A stretch of DNA of 64,000 nucleotides, taken from the NCBI GenBank assembly GCA_036873755.1, contig JAVTVY010018881.1, positions 1 to 64,000 of the forward strand. Direction: 5' to 3'. Position numbers and translations under genes: made by a program. This DNA is from Hanleya hanleyi. Lineage: Eukaryota; Mollusca; Polyplacophora; Lepidopleurida; Hanleyidae. The notes under the pieces are model-generated. The model was given only the letters and a program-made list of their open reading frames with translations. It did not search any database and was not told where the DNA came from. This document shows positions 24,111 through 34,026 of the stretch, in pieces (the stretch's first letter is position 1; each line of letters begins with the position of its first letter).

Positions 24111-25735
24111 CTAAACGTCGAACAATTTTGCTTTTGCCCCATTTGATAGCGGCTCGAAACACCACAACCATACAGTCAAACCCCGAGTCTTTGAAAAGCC
24201 AGCTGTGGTAAATTTGACGTCGCGGTACATGCTCTGGTCTGCCGTGCTGGTTGATTTAAGTGTTTGATTGTCTGGAAAAGAACATGATTTGGCTGGGAAC
24301 AAACATTCGAAAATCAAAAGAAAGACCACGTTCGAGTACGAACCGTAGTTATAGACAAGAGCAGAATAATGCCGAACAAATTCTGTATTGCGATGGAAAG
24401 AACATTCCGAATCCTTTGTCATTCAAAACGTAAAATGTTGAAAGGTAACACTGTTGAAAGAACAGTAATAATAGAATGAAGTTCTTAGTCGAAACAGATA
24501 TTCGTGTGGCCGGACACGACGTCCAAGCGCTTCATTCTCCACCATGTTTACAATCACACTGTTTTGTGCACAGGGCATGCTGCGACGAGGAAACGTCCAC
24601 CAGCATAATCTCATCATATACAGACAACAATTCAACGCAACATTAATAGGGTGGTAGAAAACGATGCCGAAGTACTGACAAGAAGTCATGCCTACCTGCA
24701 AATAGGGAATCCATCAGTGAGTAAAAAGCAGATACTATTACTTCGAAATGAGGCGGCCAAATACATGCAGGTTAATTATGGCGTCATCTGACTGATGTAA
24801 AATTCGTCTAGTAATCATCGCCAAGCAAAGGGAAGTTGTGTTACGAATTTCTTGTGTTCAGCCCGTTAAAATCGCCTTTCAGCTATTGTTTTTAAATGTT
24901 TTCGCCAAATATCACCCAAACATAGACAGTGTTAGCACAGACCATTGATTAAAATATCTGAGTTTAAAAGTCTAACACTTGTTGACGAAGGGAGTATGTA
25001 CTTGGTTAGTTAGAGATTGTCTAAACCTTCAACAAAAAGAGGCGATAAAATTTCCATGCCACTCTGGTACAATTGCCACTTATACTCATTTAATTATACA
25101 AATTCTATCGCCAACATCGTTCGTTAAGATCTGGGTGACCATTTTTACAGAAACATCAGAAGATCTGTCAATGGGATGTTAAAGGTGTTTAAAGCATCTC
25201 GTTTGGTATATATAGGAGTAATTCGACTTTCAGGGTGCCAGTACCTGGGACAACTAAATTTCAACTCAACTTTTCAATACAAAGATTAATTAAGCCGGTT
25301 CAATTCACGTAAAGAAGTTCTGGATTTGGCCTAACCTCAAATTGATCAAACTGATCCCTATCACTCTCGTCATTGGCTATATTCAGACCGGATTATATAT
25401 GCTTACTACTTGTTTTCGTCCTATTAAAATACAAAAAATTACTATCTTAACCCTTTTGTTTGTTTCATATTTTACCCCCCTCACCTAGTGAAGCAAGCCA
25501 TATGCGGCCCCGTGGTTTCCTCTTATGGCAGTTGTTGAAAGAATGTCGACAACCGATCGGGCACGAAGCCCCCAAAACGCCCAACTTTGCTGTCCAGAGA
25601 TTACTCCTTTTATTCGTCTGGTACTATCTTACCTACCTCCCGATTATATTACGACACAATTTTGTGTGTTTTTGTTATACAGGAACTAAAACATAGTACA
25701 TGTAGGTCCTTGTGTGCAAAAGTTATCCAAAGTGA
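24111..25735. other. No recognisable gene; one low-copy repeat
   Basis: Bases 24470-24650 are related to 39360-39560 (CCAAGCGCTTCATTCTCC and CAATTCAACGCAACATTAA in the same order). Minus frames 24111-24422 (103 codons) and 24423-24701 (92 codons) are adjacent, but I recognise no domain in either. The plus frames at 25460-25862 overlap and look like chance. Confidence 0.45.
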
Positions 25736-26480
25736 TATTAGGATAAATTACAAGTGTCTGGTCCGTCATTCATTATTCAGCCGTCGTCCATTAAAGATTC
25801 TCCGCGTCCATAATCTAAAGACCTATTCCATATTCCATATAGCAGCATTAACACCAAATTGAAAAACAAATCATAGTATACATAAACATATGCTAGTTTC
25901 CTGCAAGACAGAAGCAGTCAACAATTTTTCAATGATGCTGGCAAGAGATCATGATGTTCCAAAAAATATCAAATCTGTATCGCTGATCACTATTTTCAAT
26001 CTATGATATTCGTCGTATAGTCGTAATCTGGAGAATGATGCATCTCGGTCACGCTTTGATTGCGCTTGTTCATATGAGCACCATGAGCATCTTGAAGTAC
26101 ATGGGTTCATACGGCCCCTAGCCCCGGGTTAAGCGAAATCAGACACAAGTTACGAAACGTAATGTCATAGATATTGCACGCCACGCTCGCATTTTGCTAT
26201 CAGCATGCGATATGTATAGTCAAATTGGAGAAACTTTGAGTGGAGGCGCTTGGTGGTATAACCCTGTTTTATAAGTTTCTTCATTAATGTTTTGTGACGT
26301 TCATTAAAATCATCACATTTAACACAGGATCTAGCAAATGCTACTTTGCTACTATACGTCATATGCAGGTCTCGCTTGGACCATAACCTGGTTAGGGATT
26401 GTTCAATAAGTGGAAACATGCCTGCTAGTTTGTAAATGTTTCTATTTTCATATTTCTGATGAAATTTATCCAAGCTTTTT
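25736..26480 (-). pseudogene. PLE-like retroelement, C-terminal coding part plus 3' end
   Basis: The minus frame 26473-26165 stays open for 102 codons and contains HMTYSSKVAFARSCVKCDDF, then NERHKTLMKKLIKQGYTTKR and LHSKFLQFDYTYRML. This is the conserved region that follows the reverse transcriptase core in this family (compare YGVYISRIVAFARSCVKYGD at 38600). Below it the 3' untranslated region is nearly complete and ends at the terminus ATGACGGACCAGACACTTGT (minus strand) at 25742. The 5' half is missing. Confidence 0.75.
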
Positions 26481-27789
26481 TTCGATTATCATTCTGTGCG
26501 GGATTGTTTAAAATGGTCGCTCCCATGAGAAGTTAGGTTTCTCAGATATTTGCTGGTCAACAACATGCATTGCCACAAGGTCAGGGTTTAACTAAGATAT
26601 GGATTTACTACTGGCACGAAGTCAGCAAAGTAGCTTCTCGTGATTGGGATATGGGTAGTTAACCAGCATAGGAAGAATTTTCAGTTCCTGGTATCCTTTA
26701 AAGTTTTGTGCCGAAAATCACAGAATGTTTCTTCGAGGGAGAATTGATTAATCTGTTCAGTTCAATCAGAGTGACGGCACAACTGTGGTGCACAAAAATT
26801 CAATGCCGAGTAGTCGAAACGGCATACTTAAGTAAGAACTGTAGTAATGGAATATCTGTCAGAATCTCCAACCTGGAATATGTTCTTAAAAAAATTGGTT
26901 CGATTGGCTTATCTGATTATAATATCCAAACAACTCAAAATAGTACACTGACATGGACCGATGCACCAAATAAATAATGCATTTATTTAGGTTAGGTAAA
27001 ACCACATCATTAGAATGAATGTCAAAAAGGTCAATTTTGCTGATATATTTTTTTAATCCATAACCACCTGCTTAAATATTTATATTGTTAAATACAATAA
27101 CAGTAGTTTCACAGCAAAAGTAGTGTATTAATTACTAGTAAACGACACTATTTAAACTCTAAGGAATTAATTCTATTTGATTTGTGAAGGGGGAGGGGCA
27201 CGTAAATCTTAGATACCGAGTGTGGAAAATTTTGATATCGTACACCTGTTCCTACAGGTCAGCAAAACTGTGTGATAAGTTTAATAGTCACCCATGACAT
27301 ACATGGACAACATTTGTTTAACTTCTAATGCTACATATCAAAATCAATGTCAAGTTTTGTCATTTATTAGACAGAAACATTATATTTCCATCAACCGTGA
27401 TGTATATCACCCTAAAATTATTCATTTCTAGACTCATTAGTGAGTTGCTATATGTAGTTCCTGATCGTCAGAGCTTTCATACAATATTCGTGCGCTATGT
27501 TTTCATCCGGCCTAAATACAACATTAGGTTCTTTCTAATATGAACCATAGGGCCAAGAGAGAGATCAGAAAACTTTGAATTGATTAATTTGAAAGGCCAA
27601 AGTAATATACTGGTGTCAGTTTCGAAACGGGAATATATTCCGCCCAAAAAGGTTGTAATCCACTTCCCATGTGAGTCAAATATGCCCTGAGATGTAGGGT
27701 TTGCTCCCCGAGCGGTACATAGAACAGCGTAACCGTAAGACGAACCTACAGGCCGACTGCAATAAAACCAAAACGTTTCCAGTGAATGA
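26481..27789. other. No recognisable gene
   Basis: AT-rich sequence. Frames 26708-26977 and 27328-27543 (+) and 27495-27890 (-, 131 codons) have no domain. The last overlaps PLE-like 3' sequence, which argues against it being a gene. Confidence 0.5.
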
Positions 27790-28010
27790 TTCTCAGACGC
27801 TATGGGGTTCCTGTGTATCCCAGCCACGCTTTGATTGTGGTAGTTTATGGGGACACCCTGAATGACGTGACCATATGACGATATACCCAATAGGCCTGTG
27901 TTTTTATTATTTTATTTTCATACACATTTGGAATTAGGAAATAGATAGTGACGCGGAAAGTCATTTATGTACGACGGCTGAATATTGAATGTCGGACCTG
28001 ACGCATGTTA
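27790..28010. mobile_element. Two short PLE-like 3' scraps in opposite orientations
   Basis: 27812-27868 matches the family on the minus strand (ATCCCAGCCACGCTTTGATTG). 27930-28010 matches on the plus strand (GACGCGGAAAGTCATTTATG, GACGGCTGAATATTGAATG, TCGGACCTGACGCATG). Confidence 0.6.
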
Positions 28011-29397
28011 TTTATGTTGAAAGGACATCATGTCGTTCATTTCCATCATTCATAAAAGTTTCGAGAAATTTCGAGTTGTTTTTCGTTGTTGTTTACGTAC
28101 TAATGCCTTGTGATGTTGGCTCAAATAGTGTTCACACGCTTCCAGCCCCGGATTATACAGAATCAGATACAATAAACTTCAATTTGTATCAACCATCCTA
28201 CACAATGCCGTTCATGATATCAGAGAATCAACGAGTGATAATCAACTAAAAACTCGGGAATTTGGAAAGAAGTTGCCAATAGGAAGACAATAATCGGCCG
28301 CATCAGTGTTTACGTTCTCCACCACACTACATGTAGGCTGATGAGTAAGGAGGACGATGTGTCATTGGCATCTCCTTCTGAGAATTCTGATGTTTATTCT
28401 CTCAACTGAACTTACTGGTGGTCGATCTGTTGCACATCAACACTTTTGGTCGTAGGTACATTTTAACAACATATAACATATAATCGAATTTCAAAATCTT
28501 TATAATAAATGATGCGTTTTTGATGGATATGAATCGCGTATGCACACAGCATTGCGTATTCAGTAATTATCGTTGCATAACCTACACACAACTATGAAGA
28601 TAAATCTGCTCAGCAATCCGCTGTTGCCGTATGGTACACGTATTTCTAAAACTTTTAATTGTTTTAGAACCGTATTTGATATAGTGTGCAGAAATAATGT
28701 TTCAGCGTGTTTCAAAACGTTTCAAAGAGATTAGACTAACACCTGTAGTTCTGGTATCAAGTTAACTCAGTATAAAACTCATTTTCACACAAAAAACCCG
28801 AACCACAGTTTTTGCGCTTTAAACCCCAAAATCTGTGCGACCTTGTGGAATAGTTACACCTGGTAGACGGCAGTTTACTCGGAATTTTGAGCACTTCCTT
28901 CTCCTGAAATGGAAGTCCATATGCCATATAAATACAAAGAGAGGGGTCAGTGGTCATACTTGTAAAAGTCGGCGCAAAAGTATCTACATGTAGCTTTGGG
29001 AATGTGGAACAGAAAGTCGAATCCGATATAGTCAAGAATCGACTGGCAAACAGGAAAGGTATTTTTTTTCACATGACCCAGTTCCAGGATTTACGATTTT
29101 CAATGTCGTATACCAGTTTCTGGCCACATGTTATCAGATAACATGAGTCACCTCTGCTCCAAAATAATTTCCACCACCGGCAATTGTTTAATATAAGAAT
29201 ATTAACCCCTTAATATGAATTCCATTGTCATCTTCTCACAGAAACATTCGTTTACATTCAAATTTCAAATGTTCAATTTTAATCAGTCTCGCTTTTATCT
29301 AAAGTGTCAGTATTTTAGTCATTTATATAGTCATATTGAAAAGTTATGACACATAATCTAACACACGATGAAGGGGTTAACAGCCCTCACAGATTAG
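28011..29397. other. Upstream region of the EF-hand gene; no coding exon seen
   Basis: No domain is found in frames 27989-28249, 28757-29035 or 28950-29141. A 9-bp inverted repeat (TTCTAAAAC / GTTTTAGAA) sits near 28645-28672. The last few hundred bases are AT-rich and lead into the TATA box. Confidence 0.5.
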
Positions 29398-29405
29398 TAT
29401 AAATA
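29398..29405 (+). promoter_or_regulatory. TATA box of the EF-hand gene
   Basis: TATAAATA lies about 30 bp upstream of a plausible start near 29428. A short exon follows that ends in the consensus donor TAG|GTAAGT at 29452/29453. This arrangement fits a focused promoter for a highly expressed, cell-type-restricted gene. Confidence 0.65.
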
Positions 29406-29427
29406 GAGGATCGAGGATCACTCGATA

Positions 29428-29452
29428 AGCAAATCAACGTGGAACAAACTAG
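29428..29452 (+). other. Predicted non-coding first exon (5' UTR) of the EF-hand gene
   Basis: The exon ends AACAAACTAG|GTAAGT and has no ATG in frame with the protein. The next acceptor, ATTTACAG at 30431-30438, lies five bases before the coding ATG at 30443, so a spliced leader exon is expected. The start is inferred from TATA spacing only. Confidence 0.5.
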
Positions 29453-30224
29453 GTAAGTACCTGGAAATTTAGGAATTTAGAAATGTGCTATCCATAGGTA
29501 CTTAAGAGAAATAGGAATAACAAGTAAACGTGCCACATTTTATAGTTCGATTATTATAAATTCCACACTAATCTTGAAGTTTAGACTATAAAAAACGGTG
29601 AAACTGTAATGGACCTAATATCTTAAAATCATGTATATTCCATAAAAGTGTTCCAAACTCTTCAATATTGAATTACTTGTTGTTAAATTGTGAATTAACA
29701 TTAGCATGTTATCATTAAAACGCGTTTACGGTCAATAACGAATTATAATAACACAAACACAAATTTGACCAAAAGAGGTAGAGTCATACAGATGTTCACT
29801 TTGCCAATGGATTCATGCAGATCAAAAGCGAGACCCAGCGACACCCAATTAAAAACAAAAAAACAAAACAAAACAATTATTTGACACTGAACACATAATG
29901 GGATCATATTGGAATGTATGTAAATTCCAGTTTTTCTCTTTGTTTTTGTCAAAAGGAGACCGTATTCTTTGCATGCAAAACCTCTATTTCTTTCCCTGTT
30001 ACAAAAATGAACGGTTAATCGCGGCTCTATATGAGCTATGCAGAAAACAAAAATTGTCTTACTGTACTGACACTTATGATCTCGAATGGGTTGGCAAGAC
30101 TTGATATCCGTCTTATGCTATGATAAAACTACGTGTTACTTATTTACTGAACTAGTAATGTGTAACCAAACATCTTATTTTGTTCTAATATTTGTTGGAC
30201 TGAATGGGTCGTATTTCACTTGGG

Positions 30225-30300
30225 CAATGACATTTGTGGAGAAGGCGAATTGGTGTCTTAGGGTTCCTGAGTTCGAACCCCATATTCTGAGTATTTAAAA
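30225..30300 (+). mobile_element. tRNA-like fragment in intron 1 of the EF-hand gene
   Basis: GAGTTCGAACCCC at 30268-30280 is a near-perfect polymerase III B box. The upstream half is weak, and an A run follows at 30297. It is probably a truncated tRNA-derived SINE. Confidence 0.4.
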
Positions 30301-30442
30301 AAAATTGTTTGGTTAGCATCCTTACTAGTTCAGTAGATTTATTTGCCATTGTTTTATAAGTCGAACGACCTAATATTCATTTCTATAGACGTCGTATGCT
30401 GTCGCCGTATACACCGACATTGTGATATTTATTTACAGAAAT

Positions 30443-32223
30443 ATGCAGGCTGTGTTGGCTTTTCTGTGTGGCTTCGTGGCGTACACGAGCGCCAGCACAT
30501 GTGAACTCGTATGTACACCCGTATGTACGGGGATCACTGCCGGGGGTGGAGCCTTGATCGGCGATGTTCCTGGGGCCATAGTGGGTGGAGCTCTATCAGG
30601 ATCATGCAGTCCTGTCTGCCACAAGATTTGCAGTCTCGGAAAACGCGACTTGGTAAGAACGACTAATGAAGGGACGTTCGTCATCTGTGGCGAATGCAAT
30701 GTTGAGAACAAGAAAGGATCCAAGAACGTCATATGAGTGACATTTGCAAGAATTCTAGATTTCAAGCACCGCTCTGTTTGGAGTCACATCAGAAGCAATC
30801 TCAATCTGATTAAAACTGAGACTTAATTACCGTTCCTCTATCGGACATGTCGCTAATTAAGATCTGGGACGGTCTGTATCTTAAATCTGTCGCGCATGTC
30901 AGACTGGCGACCAATCACAGTCCAACTTCATCGGACGAATAGGTGCCTATCCGAGCAAATAATAATCTCCGACGATTGCTCATGGAGAGCAAGAACTTCA
31001 TCAGTCGCCTGGGTTAGATTTTTCTGCGCCTCGTTCACTACAGAAATAATCGGATAGGCACCTATTCGCCCGTTGAATTGGACTGTGATTGGTCGCCGGT
31101 CAGTCTGACATGCGCGACAGATTTAAGATACAGATTGTCCCAGATCTTAATTAGCGACATGTCCGATAGAGGAGCGGTAATTAAGTCTGAGTTTTAATCA
31201 GATTGAACCAATCTGAGATTGGATTCTAGTGGTGGTCACTGGTCTCGACAGCTGGCCTCTAGAGAATGTCTTTACCTATATTAATTGTATTAAGATTTTC
31301 CCGGTGAGACGCATCAGCATCGTTGATGTTGACAGATTGTTAGTATAAAGATATTCACTAATCCTCTCATTTTTTTGTGAGAAGGGATGTGGCGTGTGGA
31401 TTAGAGCACAACTTATGTATGGTCAGATGATTGGGGGTCATAGACGATATGGTCGTGTCGGTTAAAGCACAAGTTCTGTATGGCCAGGTGCCTGCTGTGT
31501 AGACAATCTGGGTTTGAGTTCCATCAGAACAAATATAGTGATTTCTGTAATTCAATTATTCCTTTACGTTTCATGCAGACTTGGATAGAGACAGTATTCC
31601 CGTCCACAATCGAATCCTACGATATGAACGGAGATGGACAGGTTTCTCTCAAGGAGTTCGCCCATGGATTCCACAGCAGTCATCTTGATTTTGGAACTCG
31701 CCACGTCTTCAACCTTTCGGATAAGGATGGTAAGCACATACTTCAGGCTATTGTTTTATTCCTCATATCGGCGATTAGCTTAACCATTCTAAGTGTCCAC
31801 AAGAACTTAAGCAATAAAAGCCTGGCTGTCATTCACCAAGCACCATACAGTCCTGGAATCGCTCGAGGTTCATGGGATGAATTTGGCTCCTGTGAGGCTG
31901 CAGTTCTGTATTACCACCATCAAGGATTATATATTTCAATTCATGGGAACAAACGAGATGCTCGATCACTAACGCTGATCCTCGACTACAAAGACTAAAT
32001 CTATAAGCATCTGAAATACTTTTTACCATTAAAGAAATATGTTATCAGTATAACTATAACATGACGACAAATGCAGATAATATCATACATGTGAATTAGC
32101 TCGGATGTTGCAATAAGATTGTCTATAGAAGGTTGTAAAACTTATGTTTTTCTTTGATCACTTTCAGCTGATGGCTTTATTTCCGCCCTGGAACTTGCTG
32201 TCGCTCCTCTTCGTTTCCACTGA
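30443..32223 (+). CDS. Secreted Cys/Gly-rich protein with two EF-hands (138 aa, 3 coding exons)
   Basis: Coding exons are 30443-30652 (phase 0 end, donor TTG|GTAAGA), 31579-31729 (acceptor TTTCATGCAG, phase 1 end, donor GATG|GTAAGC) and 32168-32223 (acceptor CTTTCAG, stop TGA). Residues 1-18 (MQAVLAFLCGFVAYTSAS) are a signal peptide. Residues 20-63 form two CxxxCxxxC triplets (C20, C24, C28 and C55, C59, C63) around a Gly/Ala-rich hydrophobic stretch with GxxxG spacing. GKR at 66-68 is a possible convertase/amidation site. EF loop 1 is D85-E96 (DMNGDGQVSLKE). EF loop 2 is D118-E129 (DKDADGFISALE) and straddles the last intron. Both have all calcium ligands, so calcium binding is expected outside the cell or in the secretory pathway. 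AATAAA follows at 32257. Possible roles are shell-matrix, extrapallial or defence; I do not recognise the exact family. Confidence 0.85.
30801..31206. mobile_element. Foldback (long hairpin) element inside an intron of the EF-hand gene
   Basis: The left arm 30801-30953 starts TCAATCTGATTAAAACTGAG. The right arm 31051-31206 is its reverse complement at about 95 percent identity, with one 4-bp indel and a few substitutions. The spacer is 97 bp. There is no coding capacity. The size and long arms fit a foldback-type MITE. It lies wholly in the 926-bp intron 30653-31578, so a spliced transcript is not altered, but the pre-mRNA could form a ~150-bp duplex. Confidence 0.9.
31385..31545 (+). mobile_element. 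Tandem tRNA-like SINE heads (Leu/Ser type)
   Basis: TGGTCGTGTCGGTTAAAGC at 31450-31468 is A box-like with the extended form of Leu/Ser tRNAs, and GGGTTTGAGTTCC at 31510-31522 is B box-like. The A half is duplicated just upstream (GTGGCGTGTGGATTAGAGC at 31389-31407). It is not a functional tRNA because stems are broken. It lies in the same intron as the foldback element. Confidence 0.5.
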
Positions 32224-32256
32224 GTTGATTCTGCTTGTAACAGTTGACCGATTAAA

Positions 32257-32262
32257 AATAAA
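32257..32262 (+). terminator. Polyadenylation signal of the EF-hand gene
   Basis: AATAAA 34 bases past the TGA stop, the first canonical signal after the coding end. Confidence 0.6.
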
Positions 32263-32784
32263 AAATCTCCCGCATTGCTGGTAATCGGATGTTACATGTT
32301 TTTGCATGTGTGTTTCTGTTCAGAAATACAAGCCATCGCCCTCGAGGCTAATCAGATTTGGCGCAACCGATAGATAACTGTACTGCTGATTAAAAAGCTC
32401 CCAATCAGAACATGAGCATCAAAATAGTTAATAGGTATCGTTAACGATTACACTGATTGTGCAATACGAGATTATTATTCATTCTACTGACCATGTGCCA
32501 GGAACAGGCATTCAGTGTTTTGAGAGTTCAATTTTTTTTCTCCCTGGCGCAGTTCGATACAAGTTTCACTGATGAATTTAACTTGTTACATAAACCAGAG
32601 ATATCTGATTGATATTTTCTCTCTTTCTAATATTCAGTACCGTATCGGTTTGTACACAGATGTAATAAAATAGCTTGCAAATAGAAGAAAAGCCGTTGAT
32701 GCTGTTTATGTCAAACTTCACGGATTTCGTTTAATCGCGACAGTTTACTCCGTTGAGTGATTTGTCAGAATTATGAATGGTTCA
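32263..32784. other. No recognisable gene
   Basis: Intergenic AT-rich DNA between the EF-hand gene and the LINE below. No repeat was matched elsewhere in the window. Confidence 0.5.
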
Positions 32785-34026
32785 GGACTACATAATATCA
32801 TGACAGTGCTCGCTTGGACCAGACGTTTTACAAACAGCGCGAACAGAAAATTTGAAATGTTTTCGAAGAAAATGTCGTTCAATGCGCTCACTCGCTTTTA
32901 TATGTTTTTTTTTTGCTGGCTCGCCTGATAAATCCCCTCCCAACAAGCACAGAGTCCGGTAACATATACTTATCCGATAAATATTGTGTGAAGTCATCAG
33001 CATACATTCATATCAATAATAAAAAGAAGGGGTCCCAAAATAGAACTTGTGGGATTACAACTTCTGTCCGCTTTTGTCTGAACATGAATCCTTCATAAGA
33101 CACGCAATGACTTCTACATTGCAAATATGACTTTAACCATATACTACATCAATTTTAAGCTTCTGGAGACTTTCTTTAAAGCCACGAGAATAGTCTCACA
33201 GAAATTATCTTTGGAAATGTTCTCAGTGCAAAAATCTGACATTTTTGTCACGACTTGAGTGCTATTTCCTAAAGCCGGTCAGCTATTCGAGAAGAAGTTG
33301 GTTGGAGATCAAATTCTGACACAAACTGTCATAAACAGGTCTTTGTCGGCACCTCTTCCCACTTTCCTTATATGTGTTGTAATTTCAATGATTTTACACA
33401 ATACAGAGCGTACTGAGACTGACATATAATTTCTCAAATCTCCAGCATCCCCTACTTTGAAAAGTGGCAGAACTCTTCTCTATTATCCATGAATTCTGGA
33501 ACTGCCCACTCCTAAATCGAAGATTAAAAATAGCTGCAATCCCTGGTAAAATGATGTCCACTGATTTTTTTTTTCAATAAAAATTTACGCTAATACACTA
33601 TCAGAATTTGATTTCTAACGAAATTGGATTCAGTATCTGGTATACAAAGTCTATCGTCGGCTCAGAGACAAACTTAGTCAGATTCAGATTTTGGAATCCA
33701 GTACTGCTATCATTTCTATATTGACGGTGAATTGATGCAAAATGGGTGTTGAATTTGCTAGCCATGACCAAGGATCAATAGCCTCTTCATCATTGGTGAC
33801 TATATGATAGACGGACTAACAGCTTTCTTTGTGCTATCAGTAGCCTGTTTAGGTAGCCGAAGGACTTTTGAAGTACAATTTGGTTGACCGTTTTCCTGAA
33901 AATATCGTGTTTGGCTTTTCTAATGCTATGGTTAACCTTTTTCTTGGCCTGAATGTATGATATGCTTGCATCACGAGAGTTGCCCCTAGCACATATATTA
34001 TGAAGCTCGTCTCGGAATCGTGGTGC
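32785..34026 (-). pseudogene. LINE reverse transcriptase remnant, part downstream of the insertion
   Basis: On the minus strand frameshifted pieces read PRFRDELHNICARGN, KHDIFRKTVNQIVLQKSFGY and, further on, MYADDFTQYLSDKY at about 33010-32960. The YADD box is the catalytic motif of non-LTR reverse transcriptases. Many stops and frameshifts are present. A short dispersed repeat sits inside at 33340-33395. Its upstream part continues at 36519 after a 2.5-kb insertion. Confidence 0.75.

Noticed and set aside
24111..24701. Adjacent minus-strand frames (103 and 92 codons) as a two-exon gene
   Set aside because: Part of the second lies in a low-copy repeat shared with 39360-39560, and no domain or consistent splice phase was found.
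27495..27890. 131-codon minus-strand frame
   Set aside because: Overlaps a PLE-like 3' untranslated scrap and has no domain.
31480..31998. 172-codon frame as a single-exon EF-hand protein
   Set aside because: Only 31579-31729 is coding; the frame reads through a good donor at 31730, and the second EF loop is completed only by splicing to 32168.
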